Source of the DNA: Yersinia massiliensis | GTDB lineage: Bacteria > Pseudomonadota > Gammaproteobacteria > Enterobacterales > Enterobacteriaceae | Length of the DNA: 64,000 bases | Direction: 5' to 3' | NCBI RefSeq assembly: GCF_003048255.1 | Contig: NZ_CP028487.1 | Location: 4,836,001 to 4,900,000 of the forward strand | Shown: piece after piece, positions 42,502-54,174 of the stretch | How the letters are laid out: every line of letters starts with the position of its first letter | How positions within the stretch are numbered: the first letter of the stretch is position 1 | Made by a program: the position numbers and the translations under genes | Notes under the pieces: model-generated | What the model was told of the DNA's origin: nothing | Database searches by the model: none | What the model saw: the letters and a program-made list of their open reading frames with translations, nothing else

Positions 42502-44496
42502 ATGTTCGAAGACCAAGACACATCGATCCTCAATACCTATTTTGGTACCCACAGTCCTTTTTGGCGACTTGCTTTCGATAGCCAAGCTTTAGAGTTATCA
42601 GCAATTAAAGGGACGACTATTATTGCGATTCCTCTCAATTCAGTTCAAACAATGAAAATCCGGAGTTTAACCGGTATTACCGCCAGTTTAGATGTCGAAA
42701 TTAAGATTTACGGACACCCGCTTCACTTACACCTCGTTGGCCGCAAAATTAATGACAAAGAATGGGGAGGGACGGCATCTGCTTATGCTGATACCGAGTC
42801 TGTCGCACGCGATTTAGTGGTAGGGCTTTCTTTTGCTGAACAGGTCGTTTCTGAAGCAAATTCAGTGATCGTTATTCTTGATAAAGAAGGCTGCGTCCAA
42901 CGTTTCAATCATCTAAGCGAAGAATATACCGGGAAAAAAGAACAAGATGTAATTGGCAAAAATGTCTATGACTTGTTTATGACCGCTAAAGAAGGGGCAT
43001 CATCCCGTAAGAATATTGAAGGCTTCTTCCAGCGCGGTGCGTCTTATGAAGTTGAACGTTGGGTCAATACCGTTAAAGGGAAGCGCCTATTCCTATTTCG
43101 TAATAAATTTGTTCACAGCGGTAGTGGTAAGAATGAACGTTACCTTATCTGTTCGGGTACAGACATAACAAAAGAGAGACGTGCTCAAGAACGCCTCCGG
43201 ATTTTAGCGAATACCGATATGATTACGGGTCTTCCTAACCGCCATGCTATTCATGAGCGCATTAATAGCGCGATCCAAACTCGTGGTGAAACTTCGGTCG
43301 GTATTATTTATCTCGATCTCGATAACTTTAAAAAAGTAAATGACCATTATGGCCATATGTTTGGTGACAGATTACTTAAAGACGTCTCGCTGGCTATTTT
43401 AGGTTGCTTGGGTGAGAACGAAATGCTTGCCCGACTTGGCGGTGATGAGTTTATTGTTCTAGTCGAAAATGCCCGCATGAGTGAGTTAGAAACGACAACA
43501 CAGCGTATTCTTAATCGCATGAAAGCGCCTTTTAGAGTCGGCTTGATCGAGGTTTATACGGGATGCTCCATTGGCATTGCATTATGTCCAGAGCATGGCG
43601 ATACGCTGGAAAATATTATTCGCAGTGCAGACACTGCCATGTATACCGCAAAAGAACATGGTAAGCGTACCTACTCAATCTTTTCACAAGAAATGAATAA
43701 AAAAGTATCTGAGTATGTTTGGCTAGATACCAATTTGCGTAAAGGCTTAGAACAGCATCAATTACAAGTCTTTTATCAACCCAAAATATCGACTCAAACC
43801 GGTAAAGTGCACAGTGTGGAAGCCTTAGTGAGATGGCTCTCACCTGAACGTGGTTTAATCGCCCCTCTGATGTTTATTTCCTATGCGGAAGAATCTGGGT
43901 TAATAGGGCCACTGGGTAAATGGGTTCTACAAACCTCAATGCAACAAGCTGTAGATTGGAAAAAGCGGGGAATTAATCTGCGAGTTGCCGTTAATGTCTC
44001 TGCTCGGCAATTAATTGATGAGGCAATCGTCACCAGTTTTAGGGAATCACTAGAAGCAAGCAATCTAGAATATAGCTTGGTGGATGTAGAATTAACCGAA
44101 AGTTGCTTGATCGATGATGAAGATGCGGCTATCAACATCATGAAACAATTACGTCACTTAGGTGCACAGGTTCATTTGGATGACTTCGGCACCGGTTATT
44201 CTTCGCTTTCCCAATTGGCACGTATTCCCATTGATGCCATTAAGTTGGATCAAAGCTTTGTTCGCGACATCGATAATAATCCTATTTCACAATCACTGGT
44301 TCGAGCCATTATTGTGGTTGCGGAAGCGCTTAAAATGCGGGTCATTGCCGAAGGGGTGGAGACAAAAGGTGAAGAGATGTTCTTGGATTCGATTGGTATT
44401 GATGAAAAACAAGGATTTCTTTACGCCAAACCAATGCTCGCAGATGAACTGGAGCATTGGCTGGTCACGCAACACCCTCACCTTTTACAAGATTAG
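42502..44496 (+). CDS. rpfR: RpfR-type DSF sensor with PAS-GGDEF-EAL domains
   Basis: The 664-residue protein starts after a GGGGGA site and has an N-terminal RpfF-interaction-like region (about 1-100, with TYFGTHSPFWRLAFDSQALEL), a PAS domain (about 110-225), a GGDEF domain with an intact motif at residues 313-317, and an EAL domain with the motif at 440-442, plus DDFGTGYSS and AEGVET. This is the architecture of RpfR, a relative of E. coli PdeR/Gmr: the PAS binds cis-2 fatty-acid signals (DSF/BDSF) and switches c-di-GMP turnover. The rpfF homologue directly downstream on the opposite strand makes RpfR more likely than plain PdeR. Confidence 0.9.
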   Translation: MFEDQDTSILNTYFGTHSPFWRLAFDSQALELSAIKGTTIIAIPLNSVQTMKIRSLTGITASLDVEIKIYGHPLHLHLVGRKINDKEWGGTASAYADTESVARDLVVGLSFAEQVVSEANSVIVILDKEGCVQRFNHLSEEYTGKKEQDVIGKNVYDLFMTAKEGASSRKNIEGFFQRGASYEVERWVNTVKGKRLFLFRNKFVHSGSGKNERYLICSGTDITKERRAQERLRILANTDMITGLPNRHAIHERINSAIQTRGETSVGIIYLDLDNFKKVNDHYGHMFGDRLLKDVSLAILGCLGENEMLARLGGDEFIVLVENARMSELETTTQRILNRMKAPFRVGLIEVYTGCSIGIALCPEHGDTLENIIRSADTAMYTAKEHGKRTYSIFSQEMNKKVSEYVWLDTNLRKGLEQHQLQVFYQPKISTQTGKVHSVEALVRWLSPERGLIAPLMFISYAEESGLIGPLGKWVLQTSMQQAVDWKKRGINLRVAVNVSARQLIDEAIVTSFRESLEASNLEYSLVDVELTESCLIDDEDAAINIMKQLRHLGAQVHLDDFGTGYSSLSQLARIPIDAIKLDQSFVRDIDNNPISQSLVRAIIVVAEALKMRVIAEGVETKGEEMFLDSIGIDEKQGFLYAKPMLADELEHWLVTQHPHLLQD

Positions 44497-44524
44497 GTGC
44501 CAAAAACTCCTTATATAACAAAAG

Positions 44525-45391
44525 CTATATTGCTTTCGGCATTGTCGAAGTATGCCTATCTTGTAGCATCACCAATCGCTCAATATAAGCGATATCCTTT
44601 GGCTCAATTGAGAATACAGAATCGACCCAATCTTCAGTAATATCCATTAATTCAGAACGTGTTAGCTGTAAAACGCGCTGCCGGACTCGAATCATGGCTC
44701 TCATACCATTTAACTTAGGTCTGATTGTGTCTATAAAGGTGCGAGTCGCCAGATACGCATCGCCCGGTTGAAATAACTTATCCACTAACCCTCGGCTTTC
44801 ATACCATTCAGCAGCATGTGATTCTCCTGTCCAAATCAGTTGTTCAGCCACCCGCATACCCGCTTTTCTCGCGACCAGTGAATATCCTCCCATCCCAGGG
44901 AATAGGTTAAAGGCAATTTCAGGAAAGCCCATTCTGGCAGTCGTTTGTGCCAAGACAAAATGATGGGCGAGTGCCGCTTCAAATCCTCCCCCTAGCGCGC
45001 TACCTTCAATCATCGCAATCGATACGGCACCAGTATCGAACCCGCGAGAAGCTGCATGGACGCAATCGACACAAGCACGAGCGTAGGCCATGAGTGATTC
45101 ACGTTTACGGCTTCGAATCATTTGTGCAAAAAAGCTTAAATCGCCTCCCACATTAAACATATTAGGTACGACTGACCCCGTGACCCAAAAGTCGAAGGGC
45201 AATTTCGACTCTTTAGCCGCCTGTACTAGCGTCATAATATTTTCAATTAACTCGAGATTAAAACAAGGGCGTGGATGAGCTCGTAGTAGCATCCACATAA
45301 TATTGCGCTCTTCTTCATAATAAGCCGATATTTGGGATAAATGGCCGGCTTCAGTAAAAGGGCGGCAGCTAGGCAGATTGATCATATTCAT
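44525..45391 (-). CDS. rpfF: RpfF-type DSF synthase
   Basis: The 288-residue crotonase-fold protein matches RpfF, which makes cis-2 unsaturated fatty-acid signals from acyl-ACP by dehydration and thioesterase action. Both catalytic glutamates are present 20 residues apart, as in Xanthomonas RpfF: E138 in GGGFEAAL and E158 in MGFPEIAFNLFPG. The MFNVGGDLSFFAQMIR segment is also RpfF-like. It converges with rpfR across 28 bases. ATG codons at residues 1 and 3 are both possible starts; the second (45385) has better spacing to GGATGG. Confidence 0.9.
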   Translation of the reverse strand: MNMINLPSCRPFTEAGHLSQISAYYEEERNIMWMLLRAHPRPCFNLELIENIMTLVQAAKESKLPFDFWVTGSVVPNMFNVGGDLSFFAQMIRSRKRESLMAYARACVDCVHAASRGFDTGAVSIAMIEGSALGGGFEAALAHHFVLAQTTARMGFPEIAFNLFPGMGGYSLVARKAGMRVAEQLIWTGESHAAEWYESRGLVDKLFQPGDAYLATRTFIDTIRPKLNGMRAMIRVRQRVLQLTRSELMDITEDWVDSVFSIEPKDIAYIERLVMLQDRHTSTMPKAI

Positions 45392-45680
45392 ATTCCATCC
45401 AATGAGTTAGTTGAACACGGAAAGGACTTCTCAAGCCATATCCTCCTTGAGGAACGCTCAAAAGACCGTAGTCACGGCAATCTAAGCTGGCAGTTAAATA
45501 GTGAGTCACTCAATGGATAAATGAGGGGAAAGCAGTAAAAAATTAAATAACCGGAATGTTTAGCGCGCAGCTATGCAATACGTAGAATATACCTTTTCGG
45601 GAGCGTTGAATTTTAGATGAAAAAAATCTGATATTGCAGATAAAATGCTGACTGAAAATTTATTCCTGACGGATTTTTTT

Positions 45681-46871
45681 ATGTTGCACATTCTGCACTT
45701 TCTTCTGGCATTGATAACCATTGCCATACTGGCATTACTGGCGAGCCGCGACCGTAAGAGTATTAGGCTACGCTTTATTTTCCAATTACTGATTATAGAA
45801 ATTGCACTCGCTTATTTTTTCCTACACTCAGAAAGTGGATTAGGCGCAATCACTTATTTCGCAGGATTATTCGAAGTATTGATGAAATTTGCAGCGGTCG
45901 GCACCAGTTTTGTTTTTGGGAATATGAATGAGCAAGGTTTAGCCTTTATATTCTTGAATGTCCTTTGCCCTATTATTTTCATTTCCGCACTGATTGGTAT
46001 TTTACAACATTTCCATATCTTGCCACTCATCATACGGGTTGTGGGTACACTGCTGTCAAAAGTAAACGGAATGGGCAAACTAGAGTCCTTCAATGCTGTA
46101 AGCACCTTGATTCTAGGGCAATCCGAGAATTTCATTGCCTATAAAGGAGTTATTGTTGATATCTCACCACGCAGAATGTACACCATGGCCGCAACAGCGA
46201 TGTCAACGGTATCTATGTCAATCGTGAGTGCGTATATGACCATGCTCGAGCCAAAATTTGTGGTAACAGCACTTATTTTGAATATGTTTAGTACTTTTAT
46301 TGTTCTTTCTATCATTAACCCTTATCACCCCAGTGAAGAACCGGAATTAAAACTAAGCAAGCTTCACGAAGATCAAAGTTTTTTTGAAATGTTGGGTGAA
46401 TATATTCTAGCCGGTTTTAAAATTGCCATGATAATAGCCGCAATGTTAATCGGGTTTATTGCCATCATTTCTGCTATTAATGCTTTATTTAGTAGCCTAT
46501 TCAACATCAGTTTCCAAGGTGTTCTAGGGTATCTATTTTATCCACTGGCGTTTCTAATTGGCATTCCTGCTCAAGATGCCTTGCAAGCAGGGAGTATTAT
46601 GGCAACCAAATTGGTCGCCAATGAATTTGTTGCCATGATTGAGTTGAAAAAAGTGGCTGCTGAAATGTCTCCGCGTGGCTTAGGAATTCTTTCGGTGTTT
46701 TTAGTCTCTTTTGCCAACTTTGCTTCTATTGGCATTGTGGCGGGAGCCATTAAAGGATTGAATGAACGGCAGGGTAATGTGGTATCACGATTCGGCTTAA
46801 AACTCGTTTACGGTTCAACGTTAGTCAGCTTGCTTTCTGCCGCCGTTACAGGGCTTATCCTGTCGTTGTAG
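45681..46871 (+). CDS. NupC/CNT-family nucleoside transporter
   Basis: This 396-residue membrane protein belongs to the concentrative nucleoside transporter family. Landmarks are [16 protein letters not shown] (nucleoside-site loop) and [25 protein letters not shown], with the C-terminal ANFASIGI segment. It is nearer to NupC/NupX in plan than to NupG. I chose ATG 45681 after ACGGA; ATG 45645 would add 12 residues. Its ion coupling and substrate range are not visible. It is the last gene of the inserted 35-kb block. Confidence 0.85.
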   Translation: MLHILHFLLALITIAILALLASRDRKSIRLRFIFQLLIIEIALAYFFLHSESGLGAITYFAGLFEVLMKFAAVGTSFVFGNMNEQGLAFIFLNVLCPIIFISALIGILQHFHILPLIIRVVGTLLSKVNGMGKLESFNAVSTLILGQSENFIAYKGVIVDISPRRMYTMAATAMSTVSMSIVSAYMTMLEPKFVVTALILNMFSTFIVLSIINPYHPSEEPELKLSKLHEDQSFFEMLGEYILAGFKIAMIIAAMLIGFIAIISAINALFSSLFNISFQGVLGYLFYPLAFLIGIPAQDALQAGSIMATKLVANEFVAMIELKKVAAEMSPRGLGILSVFLVSFANFASIGIVAGAIKGLNERQGNVVSRFGLKLVYGSTLVSLLSAAVTGLILSL

Positions 46872-46904
46872 CCGTATATTCATACACAGCACCTCGGATA
46901 ATCA

Positions 46905-46965
46905 GCCTTTTATCTCTCATTGAATCGCTGTACAACATTGATTCATCAATGATGAGATAAAAGGC
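46905..46965. repeat. Long imperfect palindrome after the nucleoside transporter gene
   Basis: Outer arms gccttttatctctcat and atgagataaaaggc pair with a two-base bulge, and inner arms tgaatc and gattca pair around a short loop, making a 61-base hairpin. It follows the transporter stop by 34 bases. There is no good T-run on either side, so it is not a standard terminator. Confidence 0.65.
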
Positions 46966-46989
46966 CACGCAGTCATACGAAGCTTGTCT

Positions 46990-47484
46990 TTAAAAATCTA
47001 CGCATACGCTGTTATCAACGCGCATCACAGACTCTTGCTCAAACTGCTGCTTATAGCGAGAACGCACAGTATCAATATCAGCACTTCTATCATTTTTGTG
47101 GATAAGCACCAACGCCTTGCTGCTTTCTTTGGCGACACGCCCGTCATTTCCCAACCACTGCCCCTTGGCATCAATAACGGTCAGCCCCTCTTGGAAACGA
47201 CTCGTCACATCATTATCAACAAATGACTGCCATTCAGCTGAAGTAATCACAGGACCGTGAGGTCGATTCAGGCCGAAATAGAGTGTCGTTTGTACCATAG
47301 GCTCACCGCTGCTACAGACCGATGGCGAAACCCTCGACAGGGTTGTTTTATCATTGGCCGCATTTCCATGGCCCTTATTTTCGAAATCAGTGCGATGAAC
47401 ACAGCCACTTAACAATACGACGATAGCAACCATACCGGTAAACAAACTCACCCGATAGTGATGCCGATGAATATGCATATTCAT
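46990..47484 (-). CDS. Putative DUF3574-type lipoprotein
   Basis: The 164-residue product begins with basic residues and a hydrophobic segment ending in a lipobox LLSGC (Cys-28), so it should be a lipoprotein. The remainder (about 60-160) contains TTLYFGLNRPHGPVITSAEW and FQEGLTVIDAKGQWL, which I recognise as the DUF3574 pattern; no function is known. An alternative start is the ATG at codon 3. It is divergent from yicG. Confidence 0.72.
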   Translation of the reverse strand: MNMHIHRHHYRVSLFTGMVAIVVLLSGCVHRTDFENKGHGNAANDKTTLSRVSPSVCSSGEPMVQTTLYFGLNRPHGPVITSAEWQSFVDNDVTSRFQEGLTVIDAKGQWLGNDGRVAKESSKALVLIHKNDRSADIDTVRSRYKQQFEQESVMRVDNSVCVDF

Positions 47485-47791
47485 GTAAAAATCCCACTGA
47501 AATAAAAGATAAAAACTACCATCGGATCAGAAACACTGCAATTGGACTCGGTCATCATAATCATGCAGCAGAAGTATTGCGACAAACCCCAAATCGATGC
47601 TTTTTTTCACAAGAATAAATAATGATAAATATTAAATTTGAATGTTTTTTATTAATATATATTAAATAGATAATTATTTTATTGATTAGATTATATAATT
47701 CGAAAATCATGACTTAGAAAATCTCAGTCGCGATAATCAACCTGAGTGATTATTCTGCAGCCTTTTGCAGCCCTAAAGAAACGTGATCATT
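47485..47791. other. AT-rich divergent spacer between lipoprotein gene and yicG
   Basis: About 300 bases with a very AT-rich core (47620-47700). It must carry promoters for both flanking genes. No frame or RNA is evident. Confidence 0.4.
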
Positions 47792-48409
47792 ATGCTACTC
47801 AGCGTTCTCTACATTATTGGTATTACCGCCGAAGCCATGACAGGGGCATTGGCCGCAGGTCGCCGCCAAATGGATATGTTTGGCGTCATTATTATCGCAT
47901 CCGCTACGGCAATCGGCGGCGGTTCAGTTAGAGATATGCTGCTAGGACATTACCCGTTGGGCTGGGTAAAAAACCCTGAATACATTGTCATCGTGGCTAT
48001 CGCTGCCATTGTGACAACGTGGATGGCGCCATTAATGAAGCACTTGCGTCATTTATTTCTCGTACTAGATGCCATTGGGCTCATTGTTTTTTCTATTATT
48101 GGTGCACAAATTGCTCTCGATATGGGTCATAGCACCATTATTGCGGCCATCGCTGCGGTCATTACGGGTGTTTTTGGTGGTGTCCTACGTGACATGTTTT
48201 GCAACTGCATTCCACTGGTTTTCCAGAAGGAAATCTATGCCGGCATCTCATTTGCTGCCGCGTGGATCTACATCGCCTTGCAATACACGCCGCTATCTCA
48301 TAACTGGGTTATTATCATCACCCTCATTACTGGGTTAAGCGCACGATTGTTAGCATTAAGATTCCGTCTAGGTCTGCCCGTGTTCAAATATGAGCACTCA
48401 GATCACTAA
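47792..48409 (+). CDS. yicG: TRIC-family membrane protein YicG
   Basis: YicG is an inner-membrane protein with two repeats of the UPF0126/TRIC cation-channel fold. From ATG 47792 ([23 protein letters not shown]) it has 205 residues, as in E. coli; the in-frame GTG at 47783 is too close to the AAAGAAA site. Paired glycine motifs [15 protein letters not shown] and GGVLRDMF mark the two halves. It sits next to ligB, as in E. coli, where dinD and yicC precede it. Confidence 0.93.
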   Translation: MLLSVLYIIGITAEAMTGALAAGRRQMDMFGVIIIASATAIGGGSVRDMLLGHYPLGWVKNPEYIVIVAIAAIVTTWMAPLMKHLRHLFLVLDAIGLIVFSIIGAQIALDMGHSTIIAAIAAVITGVFGGVLRDMFCNCIPLVFQKEIYAGISFAAAWIYIALQYTPLSHNWVIIITLITGLSARLLALRFRLGLPVFKYEHSDH

Positions 48410-48421
48410 AGCAAACCCTGT

Positions 48422-50212
<1,791 letters not shown>

Positions 50213-50313
50213 TTAAAATTTGCTGCAACAGGTCGAAATTACGCAATCCTCCCCGCAAAATCAGAAAATCGGGCTATTTATCGACAAAACATTCAGGTGA
50301 AATGTGTTGTAAC

Positions 50314-50343
50314 GCTGCATGACGTGCAGCAGCCGTGTATACT
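50314..50343 (+). promoter_or_regulatory. Candidate gmk promoter with inverted repeat
   Basis: TATACT at 50338-50343 is a good -10 element about 60 bases before gmk. The -35 region is covered by a perfect inverted repeat gctgca-tgacg-tgcagc (50314-50330), which could be an operator or could replace a normal -35. Confidence 0.4.
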
Positions 50344-50392
50344 GTGCGGAGATTCACACTTCTGCTTTCTATATATCAACCTAATCAACTGA

Positions 50393-51025
<633 letters not shown>

Positions 51026-51079
51026 ACAGAGTTTCAGTATCATGCCCAGTCATTTCGTCACCTGTGGAGTAGCAGAATT

Positions 51080-51355
51080 ATGGCACGCGTAACTGTTCAA
51101 GACGCTGTAGAGAAAATTGGTAACCGTTTTGACCTGGTGTTGGTCGCTGCTCGTCGGGCACGTCAAATCCAGTCCGGTGGTAAAGACGCACTGGTTCCAG
51201 AAGAAAACGATAAAGTAACTGTGATTGCACTGCGTGAAATCGAAGAAGGCCTGATTACTAATCAGATTCTCGATGTTCGTGAACGCCAAGAACAGCAAGA
51301 GCAGGAAGCCGCAGAGATCCAAGCGGTAACCGCGATTGCTGAAGGTCGTCGTTAA
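51080..51355 (+). CDS. rpoZ: RNA polymerase omega subunit
   Basis: RpoZ is 91 residues, starting [20 protein letters not shown] and containing [16 protein letters not shown]; it helps fold and hold beta' and is part of ppGpp site 1. It lies 54 bases after gmk and 18 before spoT. Confidence 0.98.
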
Positions 51356-51373
51356 TTAGACTGCGAGTCTGCC

Positions 51374-53476
51374 TTGTACCTGTTTGAAAGCCTGAATCTG
51401 CTGATTCAACGTTACCTGCCAGAGGAGCAGATTAAGCGCCTCAAACAGGCATATCTTGTTGCACGTGATGCCCACGAGGGACAGACACGCTCCAGCGGTG
51501 AGCCATACATTACTCACCCCGTTGCTGTGGCCTGTATTCTCGCGGAGATGCGCCTCGATTACGAAACCTTAATGGCGGCGCTGTTACATGACGTCATTGA
51601 AGATACCCCTGCCACATATCAAGATATGGAGCAGTTATTTGGGAAAAGCGTAGCCGAGTTAGTCGAGGGTGTTTCTAAACTCGATAAGCTGAATTTCCGT
51701 GATAAGAAAGAAGCCCAAGCGGAAAACTTCCGCAAGATGATCATGGCGATGGTGCAAGATATCCGCGTCATTTTGATCAAATTGGCTGACCGCACTCACA
51801 ACATGCGAACGTTGGGTTCTTTACGCCCCGATAAACGTCGTCGTATCGCCCGTGAAACCCTCGAGATATACAGCCCGCTGGCACATAGGCTGGGTATCCA
51901 TCATTTAAAAACCGAGCTGGAAGAGCTGGGTTTTGAAGCGCTCTACCCTAACCGCTATCGTGTGATTAAAGAAGTGGTGAAAGCCGCGCGCGGTAACCGC
52001 AAAGAGATGATTCAGAAAATCTTAGCGGAAATTGAAGGGCGTCTGACTGAAGCAGGTATTCCTTGTCGGGTCAGTGGTCGTGAAAAGCATCTCTATTCCA
52101 TCTATTGCAAGATGAACCTGAAAGAGCAGCGCTTTCACTCCATCATGGATATCTATGCTTTCCGAGTTATCGTAAAAGAAGTTGATACTTGCTACCGCGT
52201 GCTAGGTCAGGCTCACAGCCTGTATAAACCACGCCCTGGTCGAGTTAAAGACTATATCGCCATCCCTAAAGCTAACGGCTATCAATCGTTGCATACCTCA
52301 TTAATTGGCCCTCATGGGGTGCCCGTTGAGGTGCAAATCCGTACCGAAGATATGGATCAGATGGCCGAAATGGGGGTTGCTGCACACTGGGCTTATAAAG
52401 AGCAGGGTGAGTCTGGCACAACCGCACAAATCCGCGCTCAGCGCTGGATGCAAAGCTTGCTGGAATTACAGCAAAGTGCGGGCAGTTCATTTGAATTTAT
52501 TGAAAGCGTGAAGTCTGATCTCTTCCCTGATGAGATTTACGTTTTCACCCCCGAAGGACGCATTGTTGAGTTACCTGCGGGTGCGACACCTGTCGATTTT
52601 GCCTATGCCGTGCATACCGATATCGGCCATGCCTGTGTAGGTGCACGTGTTGACCGCCAACCTTATCCGCTTTCCCAGTCACTGAGTAGTGGTCAGACCG
52701 TAGAGATCATTACCGCGCCGGGTGCAAGGCCGAACGCCGCTTGGCTGAATTTTGTTGTCAGTTCAAAAGCCCGCGCCAAAATTCGCCAGTTACTGAAAAA
52801 CCTTAAGCGTGATGAATCGGTCAGCCTTGGTCGCCGGTTATTGAATCATGCGTTAGGCAATGGCCGTAAAATCGCTGATATTCCTGAAGAAAATATCAAG
52901 CATGAATTGGACCGCATGAAGCTGGCGACGATGGATGATTTGCTGGCGGAAATCGGCTTGGGCAATGCCATGAGTGTCGTGGTGGCTAAAAACCTCTTGG
53001 GTGACCCTTCTACATTGGCAGCTTCTGGCACACGTAAATTGCCAATCAAAGGTGCTGACGGTGTATTAATCACTTTCGCTAAGTGCTGCCGCCCAATTCC
53101 TGGTGACCCAATTATTGCCCATATCAGTCCAGGCAAAGGCTTGGTTATCCATCATGAGTCTTGTCGTAATATTCGTGGCTACCAGAAAGAACCTGAGAAG
53201 TTTATGGCGGTTGAATGGGATCAGGAGACTGAGCAAGAGTTTATCGCTGAAATTAAGGTTGATATGTTCAACCAACAAGGCGCTCTGGCGAATCTCACCG
53301 CAGCAATTAATGCAGCTGAATCTAATATTCAAAGCCTGAATACCGAAGAAAAAGATGGTCGGGTATACAGCGCCTTTATTCGCCTGACTACCCGCGACCG
53401 GGTCCATCTGGCTAACATTATGCGTAAAATTCGTATCATGCCGGACGTGGTTAAAGTCAGCCGTAATCGTAACTAA
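51374..53476 (+). CDS. spoT: Bifunctional (p)ppGpp synthase/hydrolase SpoT
   Basis: SpoT makes and mainly degrades (p)ppGpp. The 700-residue protein starts with TTG (MYLFESLNLLIQRYLPEEQIK), as in E. coli. The HD hydrolase domain (about 20-200) has LLHDVIEDT; the synthetase domain (about 230-340) has GREKHLYSIYCKM and KDYIAIPKANGYQSLHT; TGS (about 385-450) and C-terminal ACT domains follow. Its rare start codon and position after rpoZ suggest low, coupled expression. Confidence 0.97.
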   Translation: MYLFESLNLLIQRYLPEEQIKRLKQAYLVARDAHEGQTRSSGEPYITHPVAVACILAEMRLDYETLMAALLHDVIEDTPATYQDMEQLFGKSVAELVEGVSKLDKLNFRDKKEAQAENFRKMIMAMVQDIRVILIKLADRTHNMRTLGSLRPDKRRRIARETLEIYSPLAHRLGIHHLKTELEELGFEALYPNRYRVIKEVVKAARGNRKEMIQKILAEIEGRLTEAGIPCRVSGREKHLYSIYCKMNLKEQRFHSIMDIYAFRVIVKEVDTCYRVLGQAHSLYKPRPGRVKDYIAIPKANGYQSLHTSLIGPHGVPVEVQIRTEDMDQMAEMGVAAHWAYKEQGESGTTAQIRAQRWMQSLLELQQSAGSSFEFIESVKSDLFPDEIYVFTPEGRIVELPAGATPVDFAYAVHTDIGHACVGARVDRQPYPLSQSLSSGQTVEIITAPGARPNAAWLNFVVSSKARAKIRQLLKNLKRDESVSLGRRLLNHALGNGRKIADIPEENIKHELDRMKLATMDDLLAEIGLGNAMSVVVAKNLLGDPSTLAASGTRKLPIKGADGVLITFAKCCRPIPGDPIIAHISPGKGLVIHHESCRNIRGYQKEPEKFMAVEWDQETEQEFIAEIKVDMFNQQGALANLTAAINAAESNIQSLNTEEKDGRVYSAFIRLTTRDRVHLANIMRKIRIMPDVVKVSRNRN

Positions 53477-53481
53477 CGCCT

Positions 53482-54174
53482 ATGAATCCTCAACGCTATG
53501 CGCGGATTTGTGAAATGCTTGCTACCAGACAGCCGGATCTGACGGTCTGTCTGGAGCAAGTTCATAAACCTCATAATGTCTCCGCGATTATTCGCACCGC
53601 TGATGCCGTCGGAATCCATCAGGTACATGCCATCTGGCCGACGACCGAAATGTACACGCGGCTCTCTTCTGCCGCGGGAAGTAACAGCTGGGTTCAGGTC
53701 AAAACACACCCCCATATTAGTGATGCTATCAGCCATCTGAAAGCGCAAGGCATGCAGGTATTAGCGACGCATTTATCTGATAAAGCCGTTGATTTTCGAG
53801 AGATCGACTATACCCGCCCAACCTGTATTTTGATGGGGCAAGAGAAAACGGGGATCTCCCAAGAAGCACTGGCGTTAGCCGATAAAGACATCATTATTCC
53901 GATGATCGGGATGGTGCAATCGCTTAATGTTTCTGTCGCTTCCGCACTTATTTTATATGAAGCTCAACGTCAGCGGCAAAACGCAGGCATGTATCAGCGT
54001 GGGCAAAGTGTTCTGCCACTCGAAGTACAGCAGCGGCTTTTATTTGAAGGGGGTTATCCCGTGTTGGCGCAAGTGGCTAAGCGGAAGGGACTGCCTCAGC
54101 CTCATATTGATGAACAAGGCCAGATTATTGCCGATCCGCAGTGGTGGTCAGCCATGCAAGCCACGGAGTCTTAA
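53482..54174 (+). CDS. trmH: tRNA (guanosine-18-2'-O)-methyltransferase
   Basis: TrmH (SpoU) methylates the ribose of G18 in the tRNA D loop. It has 230 residues with the SPOUT motifs NVSAIIRTADAVG, ILMGQEKTGIS and QSLNVSVASALILYEA, the last forming the AdoMet-binding knot. It begins six bases after spoT and its stop directly abuts the recG start. Confidence 0.96.
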   Translation: MNPQRYARICEMLATRQPDLTVCLEQVHKPHNVSAIIRTADAVGIHQVHAIWPTTEMYTRLSSAAGSNSWVQVKTHPHISDAISHLKAQGMQVLATHLSDKAVDFREIDYTRPTCILMGQEKTGISQEALALADKDIIIPMIGMVQSLNVSVASALILYEAQRQRQNAGMYQRGQSVLPLEVQQRLLFEGGYPVLAQVAKRKGLPQPHIDEQGQIIADPQWWSAMQATES

